Virus record (IMG/VR): IMGVR_UViG_3300009593_003648
Location: 1 to 36,869 of that record
DNA from: a virus
Direction: 5' to 3' (one strand)
DNA length: 36,869 nt
Positions 6,934-13,055 of the stretch are shown piece by piece. Position 1 is the first letter of the stretch. Each line of letters opens with the position of its first letter. Both the position numbers and the translations under genes were made by a program. The notes below the pieces were generated by a model, which was not told the DNA's origin, ran no database searches, and saw only the letters and a list, made by a program, of their open reading frames with translations.

Positions 6934-7044
6934 TTACTGAGCTTCCACTGGAGCCGGTTGTCCTGACCAAAGCACCCAAGCGAATATGATTACCACTACT
7001 GCGGCACCAACCCATACTTTTTTGTTTTTTAGAAAATCTTTCAT
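6934..7044 (-). CDS. 36-residue signal-peptide-like membrane peptide
   Basis: The peptide has a basic start (MKDFLKNKK), one hydrophobic helix (VGAAVVVIIFAWVLW) and ends SGQPAPVEAQ. Its layout and end closely parallel the signal peptide of the exported protein at 108-476 (LWS, then PAPAEAA), but here the protein stops at the would-be cleavage site. AAGGAG overlaps the stop of the upstream gene and serves as ribosome-binding site. It may be a free membrane peptide. Confidence 0.6.
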   Translation of the reverse strand: MKDFLKNKKVWVGAAVVVIIFAWVLWSGQPAPVEAQ

Positions 7045-7055
7045 TTTAAATCTCC

Positions 7056-7163
7056 TTATTTCCTACATTTTGTACAACCACAATCAGGACAGTCTCGACA
7101 TTCTGTACAAGAACGTTTACAGTGCTGTTCACAACCGCAGTCATCACAAATATATTTTATCAT
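7056..7163 (-). CDS. 35-residue cysteine-rich peptide, probable metal binder
   Basis: Ten of 35 residues are cysteine, in the spacing CDDCGC, CKRSC, CRDC, CGC and KC, with one histidine. This density is typical of metallothionein-like or zinc-knuckle peptides. A TAAATA box (7174-7169) stands five bases before the ATG, so the transcript may be leaderless. It heads the minus-strand run of membrane peptides. No family is recognised. Confidence 0.6.
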   Translation of the reverse strand: MIKYICDDCGCEQHCKRSCTECRDCPDCGCTKCRK

Positions 7164-7168
7164 ACCTA

Positions 7169-7237
7169 TATTTACCTAGGTTGACGTATCGAAAATTATA
7201 CACTATTATATATTAAGTACGCATATAAAGGTAAATA
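7169..7237. promoter_or_regulatory. Divergent late-type boxes between minus and plus runs
   Basis: TAAATA on the minus strand (7174-7169) and on the plus strand (7232-7237) lie five and six bases before the divergent start codons at 7163 and 7244. A TTGACG at 7191-7196 on the plus strand has no well-matched -10. Confidence 0.55.
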
Positions 7238-7243
7238 CGTCAT

Positions 7244-7435
7244 ATGAAGAACATAGGAATTATATTAACAGCATTATTATTATTTGGTTGTTCTGTACCA
7301 AAAAGTCCAAAACTTTCTTTTGGCAAAAAGTGTGCAGTTCAAGGTGATCAAGTTGTTTGGTCACACGTTTGGATTTACGGTAAAGATACTGGTCTAAATG
7401 CAGACAAAGAAACTTGCAAACTTATTGAAAAATAA
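7244..7435 (+). CDS. Small lipoprotein
   Basis: The product is 63 residues: a signal peptide ending in the lipobox LFGCS (Cys about residue 16), then a short mature part with two cysteines (KKCAVQGDQ and ETCKLIEK). It should be lipid-anchored in an envelope membrane. The late-type box six bases upstream predicts a leaderless transcript. It begins a five-gene plus-strand run. Function is unknown. Confidence 0.65.
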   Translation: MKNIGIILTALLLFGCSVPKSPKLSFGKKCAVQGDQVVWSHVWIYGKDTGLNADKETCKLIEK

Positions 7436-7445
7436 AATTAACACT

Positions 7446-7661
7446 ATGAAGAATATTTTCGGAATAGTAACAATAACAATTTTATTAAATGGCTGTTCAC
7501 TGCCATTGATCGGCAGTCTGTCGACAAGCACAGTAACAGGTGCGGCAACAGGAAACTATCAAAAAAGTGCATTGTCCAGTGGACTGGATCTTGCTGTACA
7601 TAGTTCCACAGGTAAAACTCCGAGCCAACATTTGTTAGAGTGGCATAAAGAAAGACGATGA
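7446..7661 (+). CDS. Small lipoprotein, glycine/serine-rich
   Basis: The product is 71 residues with signal peptide and lipobox LLNGCS (Cys about residue 17), followed by a small-residue stretch (TSTVTGAATGNY). The frame is open upstream to 7398, but the ATG at 7446 gives the proper signal peptide. The stop overlaps the next ATG (ATGA). Function is unknown; its size is compatible with an outer-spanin-type lipoprotein. Confidence 0.65.
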   Translation: MKNIFGIVTITILLNGCSLPLIGSLSTSTVTGAATGNYQKSALSSGLDLAVHSSTGKTPSQHLLEWHKERR

Positions 7662-7750
7662 ATTTAATATATACCACAGCAGGAGTTTTAGCAGTTTCAA
7701 TGATAATAGGTGGTACTGCATTTTTTCTTATAAGATTGGTATTATTGTAA
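7658..7750 (+). CDS. 30-residue membrane peptide
   Basis: The peptide is almost entirely one membrane helix (about residues 7-30, GVLAVSMIIGGTAFFLIRLVLL). Both ends overlap neighbours: its ATG overlaps the upstream stop and its stop overlaps the next ATG by one base. That coupling is the best evidence that it is a gene. Confidence 0.55.
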   Translation: MNLIYTTAGVLAVSMIIGGTAFFLIRLVLL

Positions 7751-8064
7751 TGTATAAAATTTTAATTCTGGCTTATCTTATCACACAAGATCCTATTGCT
7801 ACCCAACAAACATTTCAAATGGAAAGAACTTTCGACACAATGGAAGATTGCAAAAAAGAATTATTGTTGCAATCAAGAAACAACGGAACATATGATGTAT
7901 TGTGGGAATTCGTAGAAGACGGAAACTTCAAATGGGATTGGCTGTTGGCAGGATGCAAGAATGATGCTACCGGTGAAGAGTTCACAATCGAGCCATCATA
8001 TCCAAAAGGAAAACCAAAAGAACTTGAAGGATTAGACTTCACGGATCAACGTCTAGAGGTTTAA
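7750..8064 (+). CDS. Small possibly exported protein
   Basis: The product is 104 residues. A short hydrophobic start (MYKILILAYLI) may act as a signal or anchor, followed by a polar domain with two cysteines (DCKKELL and LAGCKND) and several tryptophans. It resembles in plan the small proteins at 5807-6016 and 12627-12830: short hydrophobic start, then a two-cysteine polar domain. They may be a loose family of exported phage proteins, but I cannot show homology. Confidence 0.6.
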   Translation: MYKILILAYLITQDPIATQQTFQMERTFDTMEDCKKELLLQSRNNGTYDVLWEFVEDGNFKWDWLLAGCKNDATGEEFTIEPSYPKGKPKELEGLDFTDQRLEV

Positions 8065-8065
8065 G

Positions 8066-8689
8066 ATGTATACAAGTGGCGGTGAGACTTGTTCAGTCAA
8101 ATGTTACCCAAAAGAAAATTACGTTATCAAACAATTCAAACCAAGAAAGCCAAAGTACGGTTGGGAAGTTGAACCTTTAAGACAAACATTAGATCTTTGT
8201 GTGCAACGAGAAATAATCTGTTTAGAAAGATTACAAAACGAAAAAGGATTTCCAAAAATACTAGACTACAACGAAAAAGAGAAATGGATCAAAATGACTT
8301 GGGCAGGTTTGCCTTTTGTACATTTTGCATTACCTGACAGAGAAAAGTATGTTGAACAGGCAGATGCTTTAATTGATAGTTTAGAAAAACATAATATTCA
8401 AGTTGCGTATGATTTTCATATACAATGGAGCAAGGTGATAGATGTAAAAGGAAAGTCTGTGAGAAAAACAGGATACTGCAAAAGTATGATGATGGTAAAG
8501 GAGTACGAGTTAAGTTTGATAGATTTCGAAAGAGCCTGGCCATTAGGTTGCGAACAAGAAGCAATCTTTAACGACACCTTTAGAGATAGTTTTGCTTTAC
8601 ACGACAATAATGAATTTAGGAGAACACTGAAACACACCATAAGAGAAACAATAATAGAGGAACCCCAACAAGACTATGAAATTGAGTGA
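8066..8689 (+). CDS. Protein-kinase-fold protein
   Basis: The product is 207 residues with the landmarks of a small kinase-like (APH/RIO-type) fold. A glycine-containing start (YTSGGETCSVKCY) is followed by VIKQF with the candidate ATP lysine at 22, REI with the partner glutamate at 49, a catalytic-loop-like YDFHIQWSKVI (115-125) and LIDFERAW (151-158) in the place of the metal-binding DFG/DxE motif. It probably binds ATP and may phosphorylate a protein or small molecule. The gap between the landmarks is short, so it is reduced relative to normal kinases. It overlaps the methyltransferase gene downstream by 14 bases. Confidence 0.6.
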   Translation: MYTSGGETCSVKCYPKENYVIKQFKPRKPKYGWEVEPLRQTLDLCVQREIICLERLQNEKGFPKILDYNEKEKWIKMTWAGLPFVHFALPDREKYVEQADALIDSLEKHNIQVAYDFHIQWSKVIDVKGKSVRKTGYCKSMMMVKEYELSLIDFERAWPLGCEQEAIFNDTFRDSFALHDNNEFRRTLKHTIRETIIEEPQQDYEIE

Positions 8690-9236
8690 AGCAGAAAATC
8701 TAAACGCCTGGGATCAATATCAACATAGTAAAATTGGAAACAATGTTGAGGAAAGAATTAGGTTATTTGATTTAGAAAAATATAGCGGAAAAGATCTAAC
8801 TTTGTTAGACACAGGAGCCAACAATGGAAAATTTACAGCACAACTGGCACACCTATTCAAACACGTCACTGGTGTAGAGCCGTATGCAGAACCAGTGGCA
8901 CAACCGGATAACGTTACTTGGTACAAAACAGGATTTAAAAATTTTTGGGAAACATATGCTCTGAAGTTTGATGTTGTTTATAGTTTTGCTTGTACAATAC
9001 AGATTGAAGATATTGATCTTGTAGACACAGACACTATCGCAAAAATGTATTTTGATGTTACAGCCAATAACGGAATTTTGATATACGAAAGTCAAAAATT
9101 AAACAGAGACAGACACAAACAACACGCACAAAGAATGATTGCTTCATTTCGGAAAGTATTTGGCAACGAGTTCGAACTCAAAGCAGGAAGAAGCAGGGAT
9201 CAAAGAACAGTACACTATTACAGAAAGAAATTATAA
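8676..9236 (+). CDS. Class I SAM-dependent methyltransferase
   Basis: The product is 186 residues. LTLLDTGANNGKFTAQLA (41-58) is the SAM-binding motif I, VTGVEPYAEPV the motif II region with its acidic residue, and FDVVYSFACTIQIED the motif IV region. The rest fits a compact Rossmann-fold methyltransferase. The target is unknown. It is translationally coupled to the kinase-like gene (14-base overlap), which suggests a joint task. Its 3' end overlaps the convergent gene by 6 bases. Confidence 0.75.
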   Translation: MKLSEAENLNAWDQYQHSKIGNNVEERIRLFDLEKYSGKDLTLLDTGANNGKFTAQLAHLFKHVTGVEPYAEPVAQPDNVTWYKTGFKNFWETYALKFDVVYSFACTIQIEDIDLVDTDTIAKMYFDVTANNGILIYESQKLNRDRHKQHAQRMIASFRKVFGNEFELKAGRSRDQRTVHYYRKKL

Positions 9237-9512
9237 CCATTTCCTTTTTAGTTGGTGCATTATAAACATTTCTATAAAACCCATTTTACCTGTAAAGACT
9301 TTGCCAAATTTTAGTTTAGCAATCATTAGATGTTTCTCGTCGGCATACAGATCTATGCAGTTACGAGATTTTATATGACGTATTTTTAATACTTTCTTTT
9401 TGTGTAGGTATTCTACAAAAGGTGATTCTGTTACAATTAAATTTTTAGCAAGTTCGAGTGGAACATTTTCATTCCAACCTTGTTTTAGTTTCATTGAAAA
9501 GAATTTTTTCAT
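9231..9512 (-). CDS. Small basic protein of unknown function
   Basis: The product is 93 residues, basic, with no signal peptide or clear membrane helix, and several predicted short strands (KKVLKIRHIKSRNCIDLYADE). It ends MHQLKRKWL. It follows the oxygenase-like gene by 8 bases on the same strand and is probably co-transcribed. No family is recognised. Confidence 0.5.
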   Translation of the reverse strand: MKKFFSMKLKQGWNENVPLELAKNLIVTESPFVEYLHKKKVLKIRHIKSRNCIDLYADEKHLMIAKLKFGKVFTGKMGFIEMFIMHQLKRKWL

Positions 9513-9520
9513 AGCAATAC

Positions 9521-10384
9521 TTACTCATTATGGGCGACCCAAATTGTGAATCCTATTTTGCCTGCACTACAATAACCGCTCATATGTAGTTGTGCAGAAT
9601 CGAACATAAATGCAGAACCAACTTTCCAATCGAAAACATTTTCAATACTCAACCCGTGTAGTTCCTTCTTGTCATATCTAATGTGTCTTAAACAACTATC
9701 AAACTGTTCTTGTGTAATTGACATCTTGTCTGTCATATATTCGATATTATCACTGTTCCAATTATACCAACCGGTTAACTTTTCTCCACTGTAATCGTAT
9801 TGATCAAACGTAACTGTGGTCGCTTCTCCAGGACACCATAAAGGAACAATAATTGTTTTCCAAGATGGAATGACATACTGCGGATTTTTAGTTGCCCAAT
9901 CTCTAAATTCTTTTCCATTACCAGTAGGAGATCCTTCTCTTGATGCACGTTCTACCTCTTCCGGACATCCTAGGCCTTCCCAAACTTCTTTGAGATCTTT
10001 TGCTCTTTGACTTTCGTACAACGAAACATCAGTATGCACTGTGTCCCAGACATAATCTTCAGGAATATAATAAAACTTTCCAGGTAACGCACGAAAGTTA
10101 TCTGTTCCGAGTGCTTTTTGAATTTTAGGTTGTAATATCTCTTTAAGTTCTTCGTAAGCATATGAATATCTCAAATTACCAAGAGATGTTCCTTTTGGAA
10201 CTTGTCCGCTTTTCATTTGACTAATATCACCCTTGGCCTTTTCTCTATGCCTATGATCCTGCCACCATTTGTAAAAATATTGTATCTCTTCTGTGCTTAA
10301 AAAATTATCGATCACAGAGCTACTGCTCTTATTATCTTTCATAAGTTTGTAGTGCTTGGCAGATCTATAAGGGGGTAGTTTCAT
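9521..10384 (-). CDS. 2-oxoglutarate/Fe(II)-dependent oxygenase-like protein
   Basis: The product is 287 residues. The N-terminus contains SSVIDNFLSTEEIQYFYKWW, typical of the lead-in helix of prolyl-hydroxylase-like enzymes. An HTD motif (VHTDVSLY, about residue 117) can supply two iron ligands, and AQLHMSGYCSAGKIGFTIWV near the end has the third histidine and a basic residue that could hold 2-oxoglutarate. A 2OG oxygenase is thus likely; the substrate is unknown. TAAATA (10396-10391) is six bases before the ATG. It lies directly downstream of the tRNA cluster. Confidence 0.6.
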   Translation of the reverse strand: MKLPPYRSAKHYKLMKDNKSSSSVIDNFLSTEEIQYFYKWWQDHRHREKAKGDISQMKSGQVPKGTSLGNLRYSYAYEELKEILQPKIQKALGTDNFRALPGKFYYIPEDYVWDTVHTDVSLYESQRAKDLKEVWEGLGCPEEVERASREGSPTGNGKEFRDWATKNPQYVIPSWKTIIVPLWCPGEATTVTFDQYDYSGEKLTGWYNWNSDNIEYMTDKMSITQEQFDSCLRHIRYDKKELHGLSIENVFDWKVGSAFMFDSAQLHMSGYCSAGKIGFTIWVAHNE

Positions 10385-10403
10385 TATTACTATTTAAATT
10401 TTT

Positions 10404-10479
10404 TGGTGGAGGATACTGGACTCGAACCAGCCACCTCCTGAATGCAAATCAGGCGCTCTCCCAGATGAGCTAATCCCCC
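10404..10479 (-). tRNA. tRNA-Ala (TGC)
   Basis: A 76-base cloverleaf on the minus strand. The acceptor strands GGGGGAT and ATCCTCC pair with one G-U, the anticodon stem CCTGA/TCAGG encloses loop TTTGCAT (anticodon TGC), and the T-loop reads TTCGAGT. Discriminator A and an encoded CCA are present. It is the last tRNA of the cluster. Confidence 0.95.
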
Positions 10480-10496
10480 TACACGTAATTATAATC

Positions 10497-10571
10497 TGGT
10501 AGTCCCTAGGAGAATCGAACTCCTCTTTGCGGTATGAAAAACCGCTGTCCTAACCGATAGACGAAGGGACC
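10497..10571 (-). tRNA. tRNA-Glu (TTC)
   Basis: A 75-base cloverleaf with anticodon stem GCGGT/ACCGC around TTTTCAT (anticodon TTC) and T-arm AGGAG/CTCCT with loop TTCGATT. The acceptor GGTCCCT/AGGGACT ends in a G-U pair at position 1-72, a small departure from the usual G-C. Discriminator A and CCA are encoded. Confidence 0.93.
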
Positions 10572-10574
10572 ACG

Positions 10575-10650
10575 TGGCGGAGCATACGGGAATCGAACCC
10601 GTGGTCTTCGCCGTGACAGGGCGACGTGTTAACCGCTACACTAATGCTCC
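10575..10650 (-). tRNA. tRNA-Asp (GTC)
   Basis: A 76-base cloverleaf with acceptor GGAGCAT/ATGCTCC, anticodon stem TCGCC/GGCGA around CTGTCAC (anticodon GTC), discriminator G as expected for aspartate, and an encoded CCA. Confidence 0.95.
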
Positions 10651-10655
10651 GTGAG

Positions 10656-10745
10656 TGGCGGAAGGACTGAGATTCGAACTCAGGAAAGAGTTGCCCCTTT
10701 GCCGGTTTTCAAGACCGGTGCATTCAACCACTCTGCCATCCTTCC
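10656..10745 (-). tRNA. tRNA-Ser (TGA)
   Basis: A 90-base class II tRNA with acceptor GGAAGGA/TCCTTCC, anticodon stem CCGGT/ACCGG around CTTGAAA (anticodon TGA) and the long variable arm required for serine. Discriminator G and CCA are encoded. Confidence 0.95.
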
Positions 10746-10813
10746 AAACCAAAATACTCCAAAATTACCAATATCGCCAAAAATACCAAATTAGGTGCGT
10801 TACTATGTAATGA

Positions 10814-10889
10814 TGGTGCCGCTTCACGGATTCGAACCGCGGACCTACTGATTACAAATCAGTTGCTCTACCAACTGAGCTAAAGCGGC
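10814..10889 (-). tRNA. tRNA-Thr (TGT)
   Basis: A 76-base cloverleaf with acceptor GCCGCTT/AAGCGGC, anticodon stem ACTGA/TCAGT around TTTGTAA (anticodon TGT), discriminator A and an encoded CCA. It is the first tRNA of the cluster; 68 bases with no visible gene separate it from tRNA-Ser. Confidence 0.95.
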
Positions 10890-10901
10890 ACTACACTTAA
10901 T

Positions 10902-10930
10902 ATAGTACACTATAAACCACCTTAAGTCTA
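10902..10930 (-). promoter_or_regulatory. Candidate promoter for the tRNA cluster
   Basis: On the minus strand TAGACT (10930-10925), a 17-base spacer and TACTAT (10907-10902). Initiation near 10895 would start the precursor about six bases before tRNA-Thr. Confidence 0.45.
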
Positions 10931-10963
10931 CCTTTTAAACGCACATAGAAGCACGTATACGCA

Positions 10964-11009
10964 TGGTAAAGTGTATCCTGGAGTAGTTATACATCCAGTT
11001 AAGTTACCA
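10964..11009 (+). other. Nested hairpin of unknown role
   Basis: TGGTAA (10964-10969) pairs with TTACCA (11004-11009), and inside it CTGGA (10978-10982) pairs with TCCAG (10994-10998), separated by an internal loop. It lies between the tRNA promoter and the riboswitch promoter. It could be a terminator, operator or small structured RNA; the strand is not certain. Confidence 0.35.
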
Positions 11010-11019
11010 GTCATATATG

Positions 11020-11058
11020 TTGTATTTGCAGGTCTGCTATGCTATTATCGTATAAATA
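11020..11058 (+). promoter_or_regulatory. Double promoter before the glutamine riboswitch
   Basis: A sigma70-type promoter TTGTAT (11020-11025), 17-base spacer and TATTAT (11043-11048) with TG extended -10 would start near 11055. A perfect T4-late box TATAAATA (11051-11058) would start near 11064, just before the riboswitch begins. The leader could thus be made both early and late. Confidence 0.65.
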
Positions 11059-11067
11059 ATTTTTTAA

Positions 11068-11114
11068 CGTTCATCCTAATTAGGACGGAAGTAGGCATTA
11101 TGCCGAAGGAACGC
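11068..11114 (+). ncRNA. Glutamine riboswitch (glnA / Downstream-peptide class)
   Basis: The element matches the glutamine-riboswitch three-stem junction. P1 is CGTTC (11068-11072) with GAACG (11109-11113). P2 is TCCT (11074-11077) with AGGA (11082-11085). P3 is GGCA (11094-11097) with TGCC (11101-11104). The conserved joining segments GACGGAAGTAGG and CCGAAGGAACGC are present. Known members bind L-glutamine and in cyanobacteria and marine DNA control nitrogen genes or a short downstream peptide. Here a 65-residue ORF follows 25 bases later, as in the Downstream-peptide arrangement. Confidence 0.9.
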
Positions 11115-11138
11115 ACCTAACTTAAAAAGGAGGGTGTC

Positions 11139-11336
11139 ATGGGACGATTCGATCATTTACACAAAAAATTCCGTGAGCAAAGACTGAAAGAAAGAGCTAA
11201 TCACTCTTTAGCAAGTTCGAGACCAGTAGTTGCCGTAAATGGAAATGGTACATCAGGATATAGAATCAAGCAAGGTCCAAACAAGGACAAAGTTGCCGGT
11301 CATATGTCTGTGATCCACAAGAACAGCAAGATATAG
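11139..11336 (+). CDS. 65-residue basic protein under glutamine-riboswitch control
   Basis: The product is 65 residues and very basic in its first third (RFDHLHKKFREQRLKERAN), with a glycine-containing middle and a lysine-rich end; it has no membrane segment. AAGGAGG (11127-11133) five bases before the ATG is among the strongest ribosome-binding sites in the window. Position directly behind the riboswitch indicates that its synthesis follows the cell's glutamine level. By analogy with small peptides behind cyanobacterial glutamine riboswitches it might tune nitrogen metabolism, but sequence alone does not show this, and homology to those peptides is not claimed. Confidence 0.75.
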   Translation: MGRFDHLHKKFREQRLKERANHSLASSRPVVAVNGNGTSGYRIKQGPNKDKVAGHMSVIHKNSKI

Positions 11337-11345
11337 TACCAAAGG

Positions 11346-11401
11346 TTGCATTAACTAAAAGCATATAGTATAGTATTATCCAACGACTAAAAATTTAAAT
11401 A
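11346..11401 (+). promoter_or_regulatory. Sigma70-type and late-type promoter elements
   Basis: TTGCAT (11346-11351), 17-base spacer and TATAGT (11369-11374) form a sigma70-like promoter; a TAAATA box (11396-11401) sits six bases before the ATG at 11408. The next genes could be expressed in both phases. Confidence 0.55.
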
Positions 11402-11407
11402 AGTGTG

Positions 11408-11581
11408 ATGAAAAGATTATTATCTATACTAAAAACGATCATGAATTGGAAAATTTCTATTATAAGGAAGTATCCGGTGCTGTGTTCTATAATTGCTTGG
11501 TTAGAAGGAATTATTATTGGATTAATAATCTATCATTACTTTTTTCAAGTAAGATATAGTTGTTGTGTGGAATTAGGATAA
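11408..11581 (+). CDS. 57-residue membrane protein
   Basis: A basic N-terminus (MKRLLSILKTIMNWKISIIRK) is followed by one membrane helix (about residues 27-46, SIIAWLEGIIIGLIIYHYFF) and a short tail with adjacent cysteines (YSCCVELG). The ORF stops one base before the next start, so the two form a pair. Function is unknown. Confidence 0.6.
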   Translation: MKRLLSILKTIMNWKISIIRKYPVLCSIIAWLEGIIIGLIIYHYFFQVRYSCCVELG

Positions 11582-11582
11582 T

Positions 11583-11840
11583 ATGGAATTTTTTAACTCA
11601 AAAAAATTTATTTGGATCATAATAATAATGATAGTTTGCCTAGGAATGCTTGGTTGTGCAAAACCAAAAGTAAATGCAGACCCAAAAAAACATACTACAA
11701 TTGATACAATTGGTAAACTAGATTCTATAGCAAATATACTAGGTTGTATGTTTGGTTCATCGGATCCTATCTGCGATAAGAAAAATTCTACTCAGGATAA
11801 CGATGAAGAGTGGAACGATCTAGATTCTAATCAGAAATAA
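11583..11840 (+). CDS. Lipoprotein of 85 residues
   Basis: A hydrophobic signal (FIWIIIIMIVCLGMLGC) ends in the lipobox GMLGC (Cys about residue 25), and the mature part is polar and acidic with two further cysteines. It should be membrane-anchored through lipid. It is coupled to the membrane protein just upstream, and its last 14 bases overlap the convergent SGNH-like gene. Confidence 0.65.
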   Translation: MEFFNSKKFIWIIIIMIVCLGMLGCAKPKVNADPKKHTTIDTIGKLDSIANILGCMFGSSDPICDKKNSTQDNDEEWNDLDSNQK

Positions 11841-12606
11841 TATTATTATCATCTACAAAATTTTTTAACAAGTACGCCCATTTGTGATGTCCTAGTTTGT
11901 TAGGATGGGCATCGTTGTATGATTTTCTCAAACCTTGTTGTGCCACATATTCAAAATGTGATTGCACATAGTCCTTGTTTGGAACTTCCACTGTTTTATG
12001 AGACCGATGATATTGAGAATTCATCGAATTATATATTTTAATATTTTCTTTAACGTGTTCCGAAGTTTCAAAATTAAAAAAATGTTTTTTATCGACAGCA
12101 TCTTTTAATAGTTTTAGATCTCCGTCTTCTGGTAAATCGTTTGTTAATGCCCAATACATCACGTAAGGAATATTATGTAATTTAAAAAAATTTTGTAAAG
12201 TGAGAATATTTGTATACATTCTTATCGCAGATGACATATCTATATCCACATCTTTATCACGTGCGATCCATTCTTCTTCCCACAGTCTCCATGTCCCCCA
12301 TTGAAATGAAAATTTTGCTATTTCGCCTTTGATCCCTTTCATACCTTCTTTTGTTGGGCCTGATACAAAATCCCACCTGTGCGAAGAAGACCAACCTATA
12401 CTAACAAAGGTGTCTTTCATACGTTCAGGATTTTTTAAGAACCAATGCATTGTGGTTGCAACACATCTGTCGTTACCTCTACCACCTTTGGCTAGATTGA
12501 CTGTTGGATTTAGTTGTAAAAGTTCACCCAGTTTTTGATGGCAACTCAAAAATACTTTCTTGGTGCTGAAACTACAACCATTACTTAAATGATGTGTGAT
12601 TTTCAT
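11827..12606 (-). CDS. SGNH/GDSL-hydrolase-like protein
   Basis: The product is 259 residues. The N-terminal NGCSFS (9-14, candidate nucleophile Ser12), the GGRGNDR segment (about 41-47) with block-III-type Gly and Asn, and the C-terminal DAHPNKLGHHKWA with its DxxH pair are the landmarks of SGNH esterases. Such enzymes remove acyl groups from sugars, lipids or peptidoglycan. In phages with glycan genes, O-acetyl removal or transfer on polysaccharide is a reasonable guess but is not shown. The late-type TAAATA (12618-12613) is six bases before the ATG. Confidence 0.6.
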   Translation of the reverse strand: MKITHHLSNGCSFSTKKVFLSCHQKLGELLQLNPTVNLAKGGRGNDRCVATTMHWFLKNPERMKDTFVSIGWSSSHRWDFVSGPTKEGMKGIKGEIAKFSFQWGTWRLWEEEWIARDKDVDIDMSSAIRMYTNILTLQNFFKLHNIPYVMYWALTNDLPEDGDLKLLKDAVDKKHFFNFETSEHVKENIKIYNSMNSQYHRSHKTVEVPNKDYVQSHFEYVAQQGLRKSYNDAHPNKLGHHKWAYLLKNFVDDNNIISD

Positions 12607-12626
12607 ATATGATATTTATTTGGTTT

Positions 12627-12830
12627 TTAGTCCTCTAAAATTTCTTCGCAACTGGCTCTAATAAAGTCTTTGTTTACACTTTCCATAAAATCCCATTGTG
12701 CCTGTATGCAAGATTCAACGTTAGGATGTACAATACGATACCAACCGTGTCGGCCCAGTTCCTCGGCAGTTTTCCAACCACCATCAGGTCCGCAACATAC
12801 AAAAAAATAAACAACCAAAGCCCATTTCAT
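12627..12830 (-). CDS. Small exported or anchored protein
   Basis: The product is 67 residues: a short hydrophobic start (MKWALVVYFFVCC) and a polar domain with two further cysteines (ESCIQAQ and ASCEEIL). It has a late-type TAAATA (12843-12838) seven bases upstream. It shares its general plan with the proteins at 5807-6016 and 7750-8064. Function is unknown. Confidence 0.55.
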   Translation of the reverse strand: MKWALVVYFFVCCGPDGGWKTAEELGRHGWYRIVHPNVESCIQAQWDFMESVNKDFIRASCEEILED

Positions 12831-12836
12831 ATTGTA

Positions 12837-13034
12837 CTATTTACGATCGGGATTGGTAAGATGATCTAGTGTGATTACTTCAGTTTCGGGAAAAGTAAGA
12901 GTGTTATTTTTATCTTGTTCTGATTGTTTTTTGAACTTACGGGCGTTAGAACGTCTCTGTCTCTCTTCTTGTCTTTGTTGTTTCTTGAGAGATCGTTCTC
13001 CTCTTTGAGCTTTGTATGTGTAGTGTATTCCCAT
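12837..13034 (-). CDS. Highly charged small protein
   Basis: The product is 65 residues, dominated by Lys, Arg, Gln and Glu (LKKQQRQEERQRRSNARKFKKQ), predicted to be a single charged helix with a less charged tail. A +1-frame ORF covers much of the same DNA, but this frame has the ATG start and the cleaner position between neighbours. RNA or DNA contact is a possible role. Confidence 0.5.
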   Translation of the reverse strand: MGIHYTYKAQRGERSLKKQQRQEERQRRSNARKFKKQSEQDKNNTLTFPETEVITLDHLTNPDRK

Positions 13035-13055
13035 ATCTTTGTCCTAACATTGGCA

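Noticed and set aside
6986-7216. Plus-strand ORF of 76 residues across the mini-gene region
   Set aside because: It is antisense to three coupled small ORFs with good ribosome-binding sites and has no start signal.
7815-9095. Minus-strand ORFs opposite the kinase-like and methyltransferase genes
   Set aside because: Their composition is typical of complementary-frame shadows and the plus-strand genes have clear motifs.
10404-10889. tRNA cluster as an integration (att) site
   Set aside because: No integrase, excisionase or duplicated tRNA 3' end is seen, and the genes point to a lytic T4-like phage.
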